Origin: an uncultured Flavobacteriales bacterium | GTDB taxonomy: Bacteria > Bacteroidota > Bacteroidia > Flavobacteriales > Flavobacteriaceae | DNA: 40,299 bases | NCBI GenBank assembly: GCA_913020155.1 | Contig: CAJWBA010000018.1 | Coordinates: forward strand, 1-40,299 | Direction: 5' to 3' | Shown: piece by piece, positions 30,131 through 38,838 of the stretch | How the letters are laid out: the number at the start of each line of letters is the position of its first letter | Position numbering within the stretch: the first letter of the stretch is position 1 | The notes under the pieces: generated by a model | What the model saw: only the letters and a program-made list of their open reading frames with translations | The model's database searches: none | Told to the model about the DNA's origin: nothing | Position numbers and translations under genes: made by a program

Positions 30131-30636
30131 TCTTTCACAACACCACGCTGTCCCAATTCAATGGCTTCTAAATTTTGTATTTGATCCCCATCGATTTCGA
30201 AGCGGAGCATTGTTCTTATCTTGTGGAATCCATGCACTCCTGCTGCTCCTGGATTTATATATAAAAGTTTGTACTTTTTATCGTGCATTACTTTTAGAAT
30301 GTGCGAGTGCCCGCAAATGAATATTTTTGGGGATGATTTACTCAATAGCTCTCTTATTTTGGAGTTGTAACGACCAGGATATCCACCAATGTGAATTATA
30401 AGCACAGAAACTTGCTCACAATAAAATTGTTGAAATTCAGGGAAGCTAACTCGAGCATATTTTCCATCAATATTTCCATAAACCGCTCTAAGGAGTTTTA
30501 GCTTTTCAATTTGATCAGTAACATCGAGATTACCAATATCTCCTGCATGCCAGACTTCATCGGCTTGATGAACGTAACTTAATATTCGTTTATCAATGTA
30601 ACCGTGGGTATCCGATAAAAGTAAAATTTTTTTCAA
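30127..30636 (-). CDS. YfcE/MJ0936-family metallophosphoesterase
   Basis: Predicted phosphodiesterase with two metal ions, 169 residues. The calcineurin-like motif set is complete: LLLSDTHG at the start, WHAGDIGN, VYGNIDG, IFICGHSH and NPGA near the end. Family members hydrolyse cyclic or model phosphodiesters, and the natural substrate is generally not known. The start codon is TTG at 30636 because no ATG lies closer to the first motif. It converges on DUF4293 with a 4-base overlap. Confidence 0.9.
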   Translation of the reverse strand: MKKILLLSDTHGYIDKRILSYVHQADEVWHAGDIGNLDVTDQIEKLKLLRAVYGNIDGKYARVSFPEFQQFYCEQVSVLIIHIGGYPGRYNSKIRELLSKSSPKIFICGHSHILKVMHDKKYKLLYINPGAAGVHGFHKIRTMLRFEIDGDQIQNLEAIELGQRGVVKD

Positions 30637-30890
30637 GTATCAGAAATGATTTTATTTATTTAATTTCGCACAGCTTTTTTGAATCAAAAATTCAAATTAA
30701 CTTGTTTTGCAATTTACTTCAAATAATTTCTTAAGTTCAATTTTTTAGAAAACAAAGAAAACCAGTTTCTATCATTAATTGATGAGTTCCCTAATAAATT
30801 TTGACTTGGAAAATTAAACTGGATTGAGAATTTCAAGTAAATAAGTGAATAGCAATTGTGAATAAACTTTCGCATTTCTTGTTTTTCTGA
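30637..30890. other. AT-rich intergenic region
   Basis: About 250 bases before truA. I find no ORF with codon-like structure, no RNA fold and no repeat beyond AT-rich runs. It must hold the promoter of the minus-strand phosphoesterase, but no clear TAnnTTTG is seen for that gene. Confidence 0.6.
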
Positions 30891-30898
30891 TATCTTTG
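30891..30898 (+). promoter_or_regulatory. -7 element for truA
   Basis: TATCTTTG, an exact TAnnTTTG box, 16 bases before the GTG start. Same octamer as the folE promoter. Confidence 0.55.
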
Positions 30899-30913
30899 TA
30901 ACAAATATTTTAA

Positions 30914-31669
30914 GTGCGTTACTTCGTCAATTTATCTTATCTAGGAACCCCTTTTCATGGTTGGCAATGTCAGCCCAATGCGATTAGTGTTCAGGAAGTT
31001 TTAGAAGAAGCACTTACTACAATACTTAGGTCCCATGTTAAGGTTACAGGGGCAGGGAGAACAGATACGGGTGTTCATGCTCGGTTAATGGTAGCCCATT
31101 TTGACGCAAAAATTCCTCTTAAAACCTTTGACAACCTTGTTTATCTTTTGAATCAATACCTCAAATCTGATGTTGTGATTTTGTCGATAGTCCCAGTAAT
31201 AGATACTGCGCATGCAAGATTTGACGCTACGTTGAGAAGTTATGAATATCATATTGTTTCAAAAAAAGATCCTTTTACTAACGGTCTTGCTTATTTTTTT
31301 AGAGAGCCGCTGGACATACCGTTGATGAATGAATCTGCTCAGTTGCTGATGACCTTTAAAGATTTTGAATCTTTTTCCAAATCTAATACAGATGTTAAAA
31401 CTTTTTTGTGTGATATTAAAAATGCAAGTTGGAGACTAAATGGAGATGGCTGTGTGTTTACAATAACTGCAAACCGTTTTTTGCGCAATATGGTTCGAGC
31501 TATAGTAGGAACCCTTCTTAATGTAGGTATCCATAAGATCACTATTGAAGAATTAAAAAATATCATTAAAAGTAAAGAAAGAAGTAAAGCAGGATTTTCC
31601 GTTCCAGCACATGGTTTGTATCTTACAGATATTCAATATCCCAAAAATATAAACATAAACAATGGCTAA
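30914..31669 (+). CDS. truA: tRNA pseudouridine synthase A
   Basis: Converts uridines 38-40 of the tRNA anticodon arm to pseudouridine. It has 251 residues starting at GTG 30914 (MRYFVNLSYLGTPFHGWQ), the natural start since the motif YLGTPFHGWQ is immediately downstream. The catalytic Asp is residue 51 in GAGRTDTGVHA. ARFDATLRSYEYHI and FLRNMVRAIVGTLL are further family marks. The next gene (ABC exporter) begins eight bases before the truA stop, so the two are translated together. Confidence 0.95.
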   Translation: MRYFVNLSYLGTPFHGWQCQPNAISVQEVLEEALTTILRSHVKVTGAGRTDTGVHARLMVAHFDAKIPLKTFDNLVYLLNQYLKSDVVILSIVPVIDTAHARFDATLRSYEYHIVSKKDPFTNGLAYFFREPLDIPLMNESAQLLMTFKDFESFSKSNTDVKTFLCDIKNASWRLNGDGCVFTITANRFLRNMVRAIVGTLLNVGIHKITIEELKNIIKSKERSKAGFSVPAHGLYLTDIQYPKNININNG

Positions 31670-33425
31670 AGTAGGTGGTAAAATTTTCGATTTGAATCTT
31701 TTAAGTCAACTTATGGCTTATTCTAAGCCTTATCGATTGACTTATTATTTTGTGTTAATTGCAGCAATACTTTTATCTGTTTTTTCTACCCTCACGCCAT
31801 ATTTACTTAAAATAGTCATAGACGATTACATCACTACCAAAGATTACGATGGTCTCTTATTTTTTTCTTTCTTAATGTTGTTGACATTAATGTTGGAAGT
31901 TGTTTTTCAGTTTGTATTTATTTACTTCGCAAATTGGCTTGGACAAATGATTGTTAAAGACTTGCGAGTCGAATTATTTCAAAAACTAATTCGCTTTAAA
32001 ATGGCCTATTTTGATAAGTCAGCAGTAGGTAGATTGGTTACTCGATCTGTAAGTGATATTGAAACAATTGCAAGTATTTTTAGCCAAGGGTTGTTTATGA
32101 TTATAGCTGATTTATTGAAAATGTCTGTTGTGGTTATTATCATGCTTTCGATAAATTGGAAATTATCACTCGTTGTTTTCTCGGTTCTCCCAGTTATTGT
32201 CTTCGCTACTCGTTTATTTCAGAAATCAATGAAAAAGGCTTTTGAAGAAGTCCGTAAACAGGTTGCTGAACTGAATACATTTGTTCAAGAACGGATCAGT
32301 GGAATGAAGATCGTTCAACTTTTTAATAGGGAAGCCATTGAACAAAGAGCCTTTATGCAGATCAATGAAAAGCACAAAAAAGCCTGGTTGCATACCGTTT
32401 GGTTCAATTCTATCTTTTTTCCAGTAGCAGAAATTTCTACCTCAGTAACCATTGGTTTATTGGTTTGGTATGGCGGGTTGAATGTTGTTGCTGGAGACGG
32501 TGTTTCATTGGGAATCATTTTTCTATTCATTCAGCTTTCTCAGATGCTATTTCGTCCGCTTAGGCAGATTGCTGATAAGTTCAATACGCTTCAAATGGGA
32601 ATGGTTGCTGCCAGTCGAGTATTTGCAATTTTAAAAACAGAAAGTCAGATAGAGGATAAAGGAACCTTTTCCCCCGAGAAAATGCAGGGTAAAATTGATA
32701 TTGAAGACCTTTATTTTTTTTATGTTGAAAATGAAGAGGTGCTCAAGGGAATTAGCTTACAAGTAATTCCTGGAGAAACCATAGCAATAGTTGGGGCTTC
32801 AGGAGCAGGAAAGTCAACCATAATAAATTTGCTCTCTCGATTTTATGAATTTAGCTCTGGAGATATCAAAATTGATGGGGTAACAATTCGAGATTATCAT
32901 TTAAAAGATTTGAGAAAACATGTAGCTGTTGTATTTCAAGATGTTTTCCTTTTTGCGGATACTATTTTGAATAACATAACCCTTTATGATCCTCAAATAT
33001 CTCTAAAACAAGTAGAGGATGCTGCAAAAGAAATAGGGGTGCATGAGTTTATTAGTTCCTTACCTGGAGGTTATCACTATAATGTTAAAGAACGCGGGGT
33101 AATGTTGTCGGCAGGACAGCGACAACTGATTGCATTTCTTAGGGCATTTCTTTCAAATCCAACCATTTTAGTTTTGGATGAAGCAACTTCATCGGTTGAT
33201 TCTTATTCTGAGGAATTAATTCAGAATGCGACAGAAACCATTACAAAGGATAAAACTTCAATAATCATAGCACATCGCTTGGCAACCATTCAACAGGCAG
33301 ATCGAATTGTAGTGGTAGATCAGGGAAAAATTGTAGAGGTTGGAACTCACCAAGAACTATTGGATAAAAAAAGAGGATATTATCAGAAATTACATCGGAT
33401 ACAATTTTATGACTTACAATCCTAG
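31662..33425 (+). CDS. ABC exporter, fused membrane and ATPase domains (MsbA/MdlB-like)
   Basis: Half-transporter of 587 residues acting as a dimer. An N-terminal six-helix domain covers about residues 20-320 (VSDIETIASIFSQGLF coupling region and FVQERISGMKIVQLFN). The C-terminal ATPase has GASGAGKST, VVFQDVFLF, signature LSAGQRQ in place of LSGGQ, ILVLDEATSSVD and AHRLATI. The LSAGQ form and overall pattern resemble MdlB-type multidrug exporters more than lipid-A flippase MsbA, but the substrate cannot be read. It overlaps truA by eight bases and converges on dacA with a four-base overlap. Confidence 0.92.
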   Translation: MAKVGGKIFDLNLLSQLMAYSKPYRLTYYFVLIAAILLSVFSTLTPYLLKIVIDDYITTKDYDGLLFFSFLMLLTLMLEVVFQFVFIYFANWLGQMIVKDLRVELFQKLIRFKMAYFDKSAVGRLVTRSVSDIETIASIFSQGLFMIIADLLKMSVVVIIMLSINWKLSLVVFSVLPVIVFATRLFQKSMKKAFEEVRKQVAELNTFVQERISGMKIVQLFNREAIEQRAFMQINEKHKKAWLHTVWFNSIFFPVAEISTSVTIGLLVWYGGLNVVAGDGVSLGIIFLFIQLSQMLFRPLRQIADKFNTLQMGMVAASRVFAILKTESQIEDKGTFSPEKMQGKIDIEDLYFFYVENEEVLKGISLQVIPGETIAIVGASGAGKSTIINLLSRFYEFSSGDIKIDGVTIRDYHLKDLRKHVAVVFQDVFLFADTILNNITLYDPQISLKQVEDAAKEIGVHEFISSLPGGYHYNVKERGVMLSAGQRQLIAFLRAFLSNPTILVLDEATSSVDSYSEELIQNATETITKDKTSIIIAHRLATIQQADRIVVVDQGKIVEVGTHQELLDKKRGYYQKLHRIQFYDLQS

Positions 33426-34210
33426 TAAGCCAGATCTTCAATTAAGATTCTCTTTAATTTATCTACTGAAGCAAAATTAATGAATTCTCCATTTTTAATG
33501 TAAGTAATTTGACCTCTTTGCTCAGAAATTACAATAACTACAGCATCAGTTTTTTCTGATATTCCTGCGCCAGCTCTGTGTCTCAATCCATATCGTTTTG
33601 GAATGGAAGAAGATTCCGAAACAGGAAGTACCACCCGAGTTGCAGTAATGGTATTGTCCTTGATGATAACTGCTCCGTCGTGAAGGGGACTGTTTTTAAA
33701 GAAAATAGTTTCTAATATTTGAGATGAAAGATCAATGTTTGTTTTATCTCCTGTATTTGTTAAAAAATCAAGGGAATTGGAACGTTCTATTACAATGATG
33801 GCACCTGTTTTTTCACTTGCCATTTTTTTACATGCGCTTGTAAGTAAAGATACATCTATTGGTACAGCATTGTTTTCTTGACCTAAAAAATTAAAATAAC
33901 GAACCAAGCTTTTTCTACTCGTATAATTTGTAGATCCTAGAAGCAACAGAAATTTCCGTATTTCTTGCTGAAATACTACGATAAGTGCAAAGAAACCTAC
34001 ACTGATAAATTTCCCGAGAATATTACTCAAAACATTCATATTTAGGGCATCCGTGAGAACCCAAATAAGGTAAACGATAACAATGCCTAAAAAAATATTT
34101 ATGGCAACAGTGCCTTTGACAAGCTTGTACAGATAGTAGAGTAACACTGCAACCAATATGATATCGGTTACATCAATAAAGCTGATTTTTAAGAAGTCTA
34201 AGTCTACCAA
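33422..34210 (-). CDS. dacA: Diadenylate cyclase (c-di-AMP synthase), CdaA/DacA type
   Basis: Makes cyclic di-AMP from two ATP, a second messenger for osmotic and potassium control. It has 262 residues. Three N-terminal membrane segments (IILVAVLLYYLYKLV and following) precede the DAC domain with SPLHDGAVII (Asp178-Gly-Ala) and GLRHRAGAGISE, the two signature motifs for catalysis. No ATG fits the conserved membrane domain, so the start is TTG at 34210. It is 30 bases downstream of folP on the same strand and probably in one operon. The usual partners CdaR and GlmM are not in the window. Confidence 0.94.
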   Translation of the reverse strand: MVDLDFLKISFIDVTDIILVAVLLYYLYKLVKGTVAINIFLGIVIVYLIWVLTDALNMNVLSNILGKFISVGFFALIVVFQQEIRKFLLLLGSTNYTSRKSLVRYFNFLGQENNAVPIDVSLLTSACKKMASEKTGAIIVIERSNSLDFLTNTGDKTNIDLSSQILETIFFKNSPLHDGAVIIKDNTITATRVVLPVSESSSIPKRYGLRHRAGAGISEKTDAVVIVISEQRGQITYIKNGEFINFASVDKLKRILIEDLAY

Positions 34211-34240
34211 AGGGTCAAGGTTTTTGTAAAATTAGAAAAA

Positions 34241-35080
34241 CTATTGAAGTGCTTCTAATAAATAAACACATTCTTTTGCTTCTTTGACATCATGCACCCT
34301 AAGTATTTGTGCTTTCTTTGAGAGGGCAACTGTATTGAGAACGCTTGTCCCATTGAGAGCCAAAGATGCATCAATGCCAAGTTTTTTGAAAATCATAGAT
34401 TTTCTAGAAACACCAATAAGGATTGGGGTATTCAGACTCTGAAAAGTTTCTAATTTTTTGAGAATTTCATAATTATGTGGAATGGTTTTTCCAAAACCGA
34501 ATCCGGGGTCAATTATTATATCATTTATTCCAGCGGAATGCGCTTCTTTTATTTTTTCAGAAAAAAAATAAATCAACTCTCCAATAATATTTTTGTAGGT
34601 TGGGTTTAGTTGCATTGAACTTGGTGTTCCTTGCATGTGCATGGCAATAAAGGGGACTTTATGTTTTCCAACCGTTTCCAGCATCTTGGGATCAAGATTC
34701 CCAGCAGAAATATCATTAATTAGAGCAGCGCCGCGATCTAAGGCTTTTTCGGCAACATTAGATCTAAATGTATCAATTGAGAAGAATATTCCTGGAAACT
34801 CTTTTAAAATTCTTTCAAGGGTAGGAAGTAATCGATTGAGTTCTTCATCTTCTGAAATTTCCTTTGCTCCAGGTTTTGAGCTGGAGGTTCCAATATCTAC
34901 AAAGTCTGCTCCCTCGGAAATCATTTTTTCACATTGTTTGAGGGCCGCATCTTCATTATTGTATTTTCCTCCATCAAAAAAAGAGTCGGGAGTAAGGTTT
35001 AGAATTCCCATTATTTTGGGTTTTGAAAGATCAACAAGAGTACCCTTACAATTTATGTTTATCGCCTGTGTAGTATTCAT
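34241..35080 (-). CDS. folP: Dihydropteroate synthase
   Basis: Joins p-aminobenzoate to 6-hydroxymethyl-dihydropterin pyrophosphate in folate synthesis, the step blocked by sulfonamides. It has 279 residues. The P-loop-like start is MGILNLTPDSFFDGG, then ADFVDIGTSSSKPGA (usually GGESTRPGA), INDISAG, MHMQGTP, IIDPGFGFGK and GVSRKSMI, covering the pterin and sulfa pockets. A clear ATG at 35080. It is the first gene of the folP-dacA pair and divergent from the DUF1599 gene; only 70 bases separate the starts. Confidence 0.95.
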   Translation of the reverse strand: MNTTQAININCKGTLVDLSKPKIMGILNLTPDSFFDGGKYNNEDAALKQCEKMISEGADFVDIGTSSSKPGAKEISEDEELNRLLPTLERILKEFPGIFFSIDTFRSNVAEKALDRGAALINDISAGNLDPKMLETVGKHKVPFIAMHMQGTPSSMQLNPTYKNIIGELIYFFSEKIKEAHSAGINDIIIDPGFGFGKTIPHNYEILKKLETFQSLNTPILIGVSRKSMIFKKLGIDASLALNGTSVLNTVALSKKAQILRVHDVKEAKECVYLLEALQ

Positions 35081-35150
35081 GAATAACTTTTTTAGGAATA
35101 TTTGAAAGACTAATTAAATTAAACGAAATTTACGCATATTTGCGATACTT

Positions 35151-35687
35151 ATGAAATCAACTCAAGCACATTATCAACAGATCACAAAAAAATGTAAAGA
35201 TTTATTTATTAATAAGATGAGTGATTACGGAGCCGCTTGGAGAATTCTTAGATTACCCTCCCTTACAGATCAAATTTTTATTAAGGCACAGCGAATCAGA
35301 AGTATACAAGTTAAAGAGGAGCAAAAGATCGAGGAGGGGCAGGTAAGTGAATTTATAGGTATCATTAATTATTCGCTAATGGCTTTGATTCAATTGAAGC
35401 TTGGAATAGCTGATCAACCTGATTTGAATCCCGAAGAGGTACTTGCACTTTATGAAAAGTATTTAGCAGAAACTTATCAACTTATGTCAGATAAAAATCA
35501 TGATTATGGTGAAGCCTGGAGAGAAATGCGAGTTAGTTCTTTAACCGATTTGATTTTACAAAAACTTTTAAGAGTAAAACAAATTGAAGACAACCGGGGA
35601 AAAACACTGGTAAGTGAGGGGATTGATGCAAATTATCAAGACATTATTAATTATGCTGTTTTTGCTTTGATTCATCTGGATTCTTAA
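35151..35687 (+). CDS. DUF1599 protein with two tandem copies of the domain
   Basis: Protein of 178 residues made of two related halves. Half one has MSDYGAAWRILRLPSLTDQI, half two has NHDYGEAWREMRVSSLTDLI; both then have a helix with Arg and an INYxxxALI segment (IINYSLMALIQLK and IINYAVFALIHLD). This family (DUF1599, also listed as nucleotide modification associated domain 1) has been predicted to act on nucleotides or modified bases; the activity is not proven. The ATG at 35151 is close to a near-consensus CATATTTG box. It is the first gene of a tight run with the permease, tpiA, prmA and clpS. Confidence 0.85.
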   Translation: MKSTQAHYQQITKKCKDLFINKMSDYGAAWRILRLPSLTDQIFIKAQRIRSIQVKEEQKIEEGQVSEFIGIINYSLMALIQLKLGIADQPDLNPEEVLALYEKYLAETYQLMSDKNHDYGEAWREMRVSSLTDLILQKLLRVKQIEDNRGKTLVSEGIDANYQDIINYAVFALIHLDS

Positions 35688-35691
35688 AAAT

Positions 35692-36768
35692 ATGGTAAGG
35701 TTTATTGTTGAGAAAATTATTGGTGGAATCCTTACTCTTTTTGGTGTAGCAACTGTTGTTTTTTTTTTATTTAACATATTGCCAGGAGATCCAGCTCAGA
35801 TGGTTTTAGATCAAAATGCTACTGAGGTACAGCTGATGAAAGTCAAAAAAAAATATGGGTTTGATTTGCCTGTTGGAACCCAATATTTGTTTTATCTGAA
35901 TGATCTCTCACCCATTTCTTTTCATTCCAAAGATCCAGAAAACTTTAGCTTTTACAAAAAGAATAAATATGGAGGGTATCCAATTTTCTCTTTCTCAAAA
36001 ACTGAGGTTGTTTTCAAAGCTCCCTACTTGAGAACTTCCTACCAAAGACAAGGGAAAAATGTAGGAGCAATTATCTCAGAAACCTTACCGAATACAATAG
36101 TTTTGGCTACTGCCTCAATAGTTATTGCAATTCTCTTTGGCCTTTCCTTTGGGATTATTTCCGGAATTTACAAAGGGACGTGGATTGATACTACAATACA
36201 AATGATTAGTACTTTAGGAATGAGTGTTCCTTCCTTTTTTTGTGCAATTCTTTTTTCGTGGGTTTTTGGGTATTTACTCTATGAATTCACTAATTTAAAT
36301 ATGACGGGGAGCCTTTATGAATTGGATGATTATGGTAATCAAGTGGATTTACAATTCAAGAATTTGATTCTCCCTGCCTTTGTATTGGGGATTCGACCTA
36401 TTGCTGTAATCGTTCAACTGGTTCGAAGTGGTCTGATAGATGTAATGTCTCAAGATTATATACGGACAGCAAAAGCAAAGGGATTGTCTCAACAAGCTAT
36501 AATTTACAGGCATGCCCTCAAAAATTCACTCAATCCAGTAATTACTGCTGTATCGGGTTTTTTTGCATCTATGCTTGCTGGGGCAGTTTTTGTAGAATAT
36601 ATTTTTGGATGGCGTGGTATTGGAAAAGAAATTGTTAATGCATTAAATACACTTGACATTCCTGTTGTAGTTGGATCTGTAATTATCATAGCAACTTTAT
36701 TCATTTTAATCAATATCTTTATCGATCTGCTTTATGTGGTTATCGATCCACAAGCAAAACCATTTTAA
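35692..36768 (+). CDS. DppB/OppB-type ABC transporter permease, no partner genes nearby
   Basis: Inner-membrane permease of 358 residues. TM1 is GGILTLFGVATVVFFLFNIL followed by PGDPA, both typical of DppB. A periplasmic stretch of about 90 residues follows; GKNVGAIISETLPNTIVLA then opens the core, and the EAA loop is DYIRTAKAKGLSQQAIIYRH. It ends VIDPQAKPF. A working importer needs a DppC-type permease, ATPases and a binding protein, and none of these is in the window. Only 4 bases after the DUF1599 gene and 18 before tpiA, so it is transcribed with them. It may pair with subunits encoded elsewhere, or have a different job. Confidence 0.88.
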   Translation: MVRFIVEKIIGGILTLFGVATVVFFLFNILPGDPAQMVLDQNATEVQLMKVKKKYGFDLPVGTQYLFYLNDLSPISFHSKDPENFSFYKKNKYGGYPIFSFSKTEVVFKAPYLRTSYQRQGKNVGAIISETLPNTIVLATASIVIAILFGLSFGIISGIYKGTWIDTTIQMISTLGMSVPSFFCAILFSWVFGYLLYEFTNLNMTGSLYELDDYGNQVDLQFKNLILPAFVLGIRPIAVIVQLVRSGLIDVMSQDYIRTAKAKGLSQQAIIYRHALKNSLNPVITAVSGFFASMLAGAVFVEYIFGWRGIGKEIVNALNTLDIPVVVGSVIIIATLFILINIFIDLLYVVIDPQAKPF

Positions 36769-36786
36769 ATTAATCAAAAAAAGAAT

Positions 36787-37536
36787 ATGCGCACTAAAAT
36801 TGTAGCTGGAAACTGGAAAATGAACAATGATCAAAATGAGACAACTACTTTGATAAAAGCCTTGAAATCTCAAGACAGTTTTGGCAACACACGCGTCATA
36901 ATTGCTCCTTCATATGTTCATTTAGCTCAGGCTGTAGCACTAACAAATGATTGTGAAATTGAAGTTTCAGCACAAAACATGCATGAGACTAAATCAGGAG
37001 CTTTTACAGGAGAAGTATCACCATCAATGTTGTCAAGTATTGGCATTCGAACCGTTATTTTGGGACACTCTGAGCGAAGAGCCTATTTTGGTGAGAATGA
37101 TGACAAGCTTTCAAAAAAAGTAGCCAATGCTTTGGATCACGATATGGAAGTTATCTTTTGTTTTGGAGAAGAACTCGAAGATCGTAAATCTGCCAGTCAT
37201 TTTGAAGTTGTAAAAGCTCAAATAAGCAACGTTTTATTTCAATTAAAAGCAGCAGATTGGCCCAAAATTATTTTGGCTTACGAACCTGTTTGGGCCATAG
37301 GAACAGGTGAGACTGCCTCGCCAGAACAAGCCCAAGAGATGCACGCATTTATAAGAAACCTAATACAGGATCAGTATGATGCTGCATTGGCAGATGAAGT
37401 TTCTATTCTTTATGGGGGGAGTGTAAAACCTGGGAATGCTCAAGAGATTTTTTCAAAACAAGATGTAGATGGAGGTCTTATTGGGGGAGCAGCTTTAAAT
37501 GCTGCTAACTTTACAACAGTAATCAAATCCATCTAA
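36787..37536 (+). CDS. tpiA: Triosephosphate isomerase
   Basis: Glycolytic enzyme interconverting dihydroxyacetone phosphate and glyceraldehyde 3-phosphate. It has 249 residues and is intact. The landmarks are all present: AGNWKMN with the substrate-binding Lys, LGHSERR with the catalytic His, AYEPVWAIGTG with the catalytic Glu and loop 6, and YGGSVKPGN at the phosphate site. prmA begins immediately after the stop codon. Confidence 0.97.
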   Translation: MRTKIVAGNWKMNNDQNETTTLIKALKSQDSFGNTRVIIAPSYVHLAQAVALTNDCEIEVSAQNMHETKSGAFTGEVSPSMLSSIGIRTVILGHSERRAYFGENDDKLSKKVANALDHDMEVIFCFGEELEDRKSASHFEVVKAQISNVLFQLKAADWPKIILAYEPVWAIGTGETASPEQAQEMHAFIRNLIQDQYDAALADEVSILYGGSVKPGNAQEIFSKQDVDGGLIGGAALNAANFTTVIKSI

Positions 37537-38373
37537 ATGTCAACACCTTACATTCAATTTTTATTTACACTCAAACCTGTTCAGCCAGCCAGAGAGATTC
37601 TTGTGGCCGAACTGGCTCATGTAGGGTTTGAGAGTTTTGTAGAGTTGGATGATGGGCTGGAAGCATACGTTCCAAAAATGGATTGGAAGAACGATCTCTT
37701 GGATGACATATCTTTCATCAAAAAATCAGAATATGATATCCAATACTGCCAACAAACAATAGCTCCCAAAAATTGGAATGAGGTTTGGGAGTCAGATTTT
37801 AAACCCATTATAATTGATAATCGTTGTGCTGTTCGGGCAACATTTCATGAACCCATAGCTACTCCATATGAGTTAATTATCACTCCAAAAATGAGTTTTG
37901 GAACAGGACACCATCAAACTACCTATATGCTGCTTCAGCATCTTTTAGATATAGATCTTGAGGGTGCTTCAGTTTTGGATATGGGATGTGGAACAGGTGT
38001 CTTAGCCGTGTTATCAGAGAAGAAAGGAGGAGCTCCAATCGATGCTATTGATATTGAGCCATGGTGCTACGAAAACACGAAAGAAAATGCCTTGTTGAAT
38101 AACTGTAAATCAATTCGTGCATATCAAGGAGATTCTAGTTTGTTGGTTGATAAAAAGTATGATGTAATTATTGCAAACATCAACAAAAATGTACTAATCA
38201 AGGACATATCTGTTTATTCATTGTCTTTAAATATTGGAGGAACACTCCTTTTGAGTGGTTTTTATACTTCTGATCTCGAGGACATTGAGAATTCCTGTGA
38301 GAGGGTTCAACTGGAGTATGTTTCTCATCTTAAAAAACAAAATTGGGTTGCAGCAAAATTTAGTAAAATTTAA
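37537..38373 (+). CDS. prmA: Ribosomal protein L11 methyltransferase
   Basis: SAM-dependent enzyme that methylates lysines and the N-terminus of L11. It has 278 residues: an N-terminal substrate-binding domain of about 100 residues, a linker, then the Rossmann fold. MSFGTGHHQTT, VLDMGCGTGVLA (SAM motif) and VIIANINKNVL (the N-I-N catalytic-type motif) are visible. The ATG directly follows the tpiA TAA, and clpS follows after one base. A tpiA-prmA-clpS order is common in Bacteroidetes. Confidence 0.94.
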   Translation: MSTPYIQFLFTLKPVQPAREILVAELAHVGFESFVELDDGLEAYVPKMDWKNDLLDDISFIKKSEYDIQYCQQTIAPKNWNEVWESDFKPIIIDNRCAVRATFHEPIATPYELIITPKMSFGTGHHQTTYMLLQHLLDIDLEGASVLDMGCGTGVLAVLSEKKGGAPIDAIDIEPWCYENTKENALLNNCKSIRAYQGDSSLLVDKKYDVIIANINKNVLIKDISVYSLSLNIGGTLLLSGFYTSDLEDIENSCERVQLEYVSHLKKQNWVAAKFSKI

Positions 38374-38374
38374 T

Positions 38375-38650
38375 ATGAATTTAAATCCAGAAGAACAAGA
38401 GATTGGAGAAGTTGGTGTACTTGCATCAAAAGAGCATCAAATTATTTTGCATAACGACGATGTAAATACTTTTGATCATGTAATCAATTGTTTGATTCAA
38501 TATTGTGAACACACCCTTGAACAGGCAGAGCAATGCACTTACATTATTCATTATAAAGGAAAGTGTGTCGTCAAAACAGGTACCTTCGAGGATTTAGAAC
38601 CTCGATGTACTTCCTTGTTAAAAGCGGGGCTATCTGCTGAGTTGTTCTAA
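38375..38650 (+). CDS. clpS: ATP-dependent Clp protease adaptor ClpS
   Basis: Adaptor that delivers N-end-rule substrates to the ClpAP/ClpCP protease. It has 91 residues from the ATG at 38375. The core ILHNDDVNTFDHVINCLIQY holds the residues that grip the destabilising N-terminus and the protease. KGKCVVKTGTFEDLEPRCTSLLKAGLSAEL forms the second half. A longer reading from 38255 lies within prmA and is not credible. Last gene of the DUF1599-permease-tpiA-prmA-clpS run. Confidence 0.95.
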   Translation: MNLNPEEQEIGEVGVLASKEHQIILHNDDVNTFDHVINCLIQYCEHTLEQAEQCTYIIHYKGKCVVKTGTFEDLEPRCTSLLKAGLSAELF

Positions 38651-38838
38651 GGACGTTTGGCAAAAACTCAACTCTTTTGCATCGATCGATATGGTGTAAG
38701 CTAAATTTAAGGTCTTTTAAACTAATAGATTTTATGTATTTTACACAAAAATTAAAATTAAATATTAAATTAAGACCGTTTATTGTCTTAACTGAATTTT
38801 ATATAACGCATCTAATAAGTGCATAAAACACAATAAAA

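Noticed and set aside
38255-38374. N-terminal extension of clpS
   Set aside because: The extra 40 residues lie in another frame of prmA, and the family starts near the ATG at 38375.
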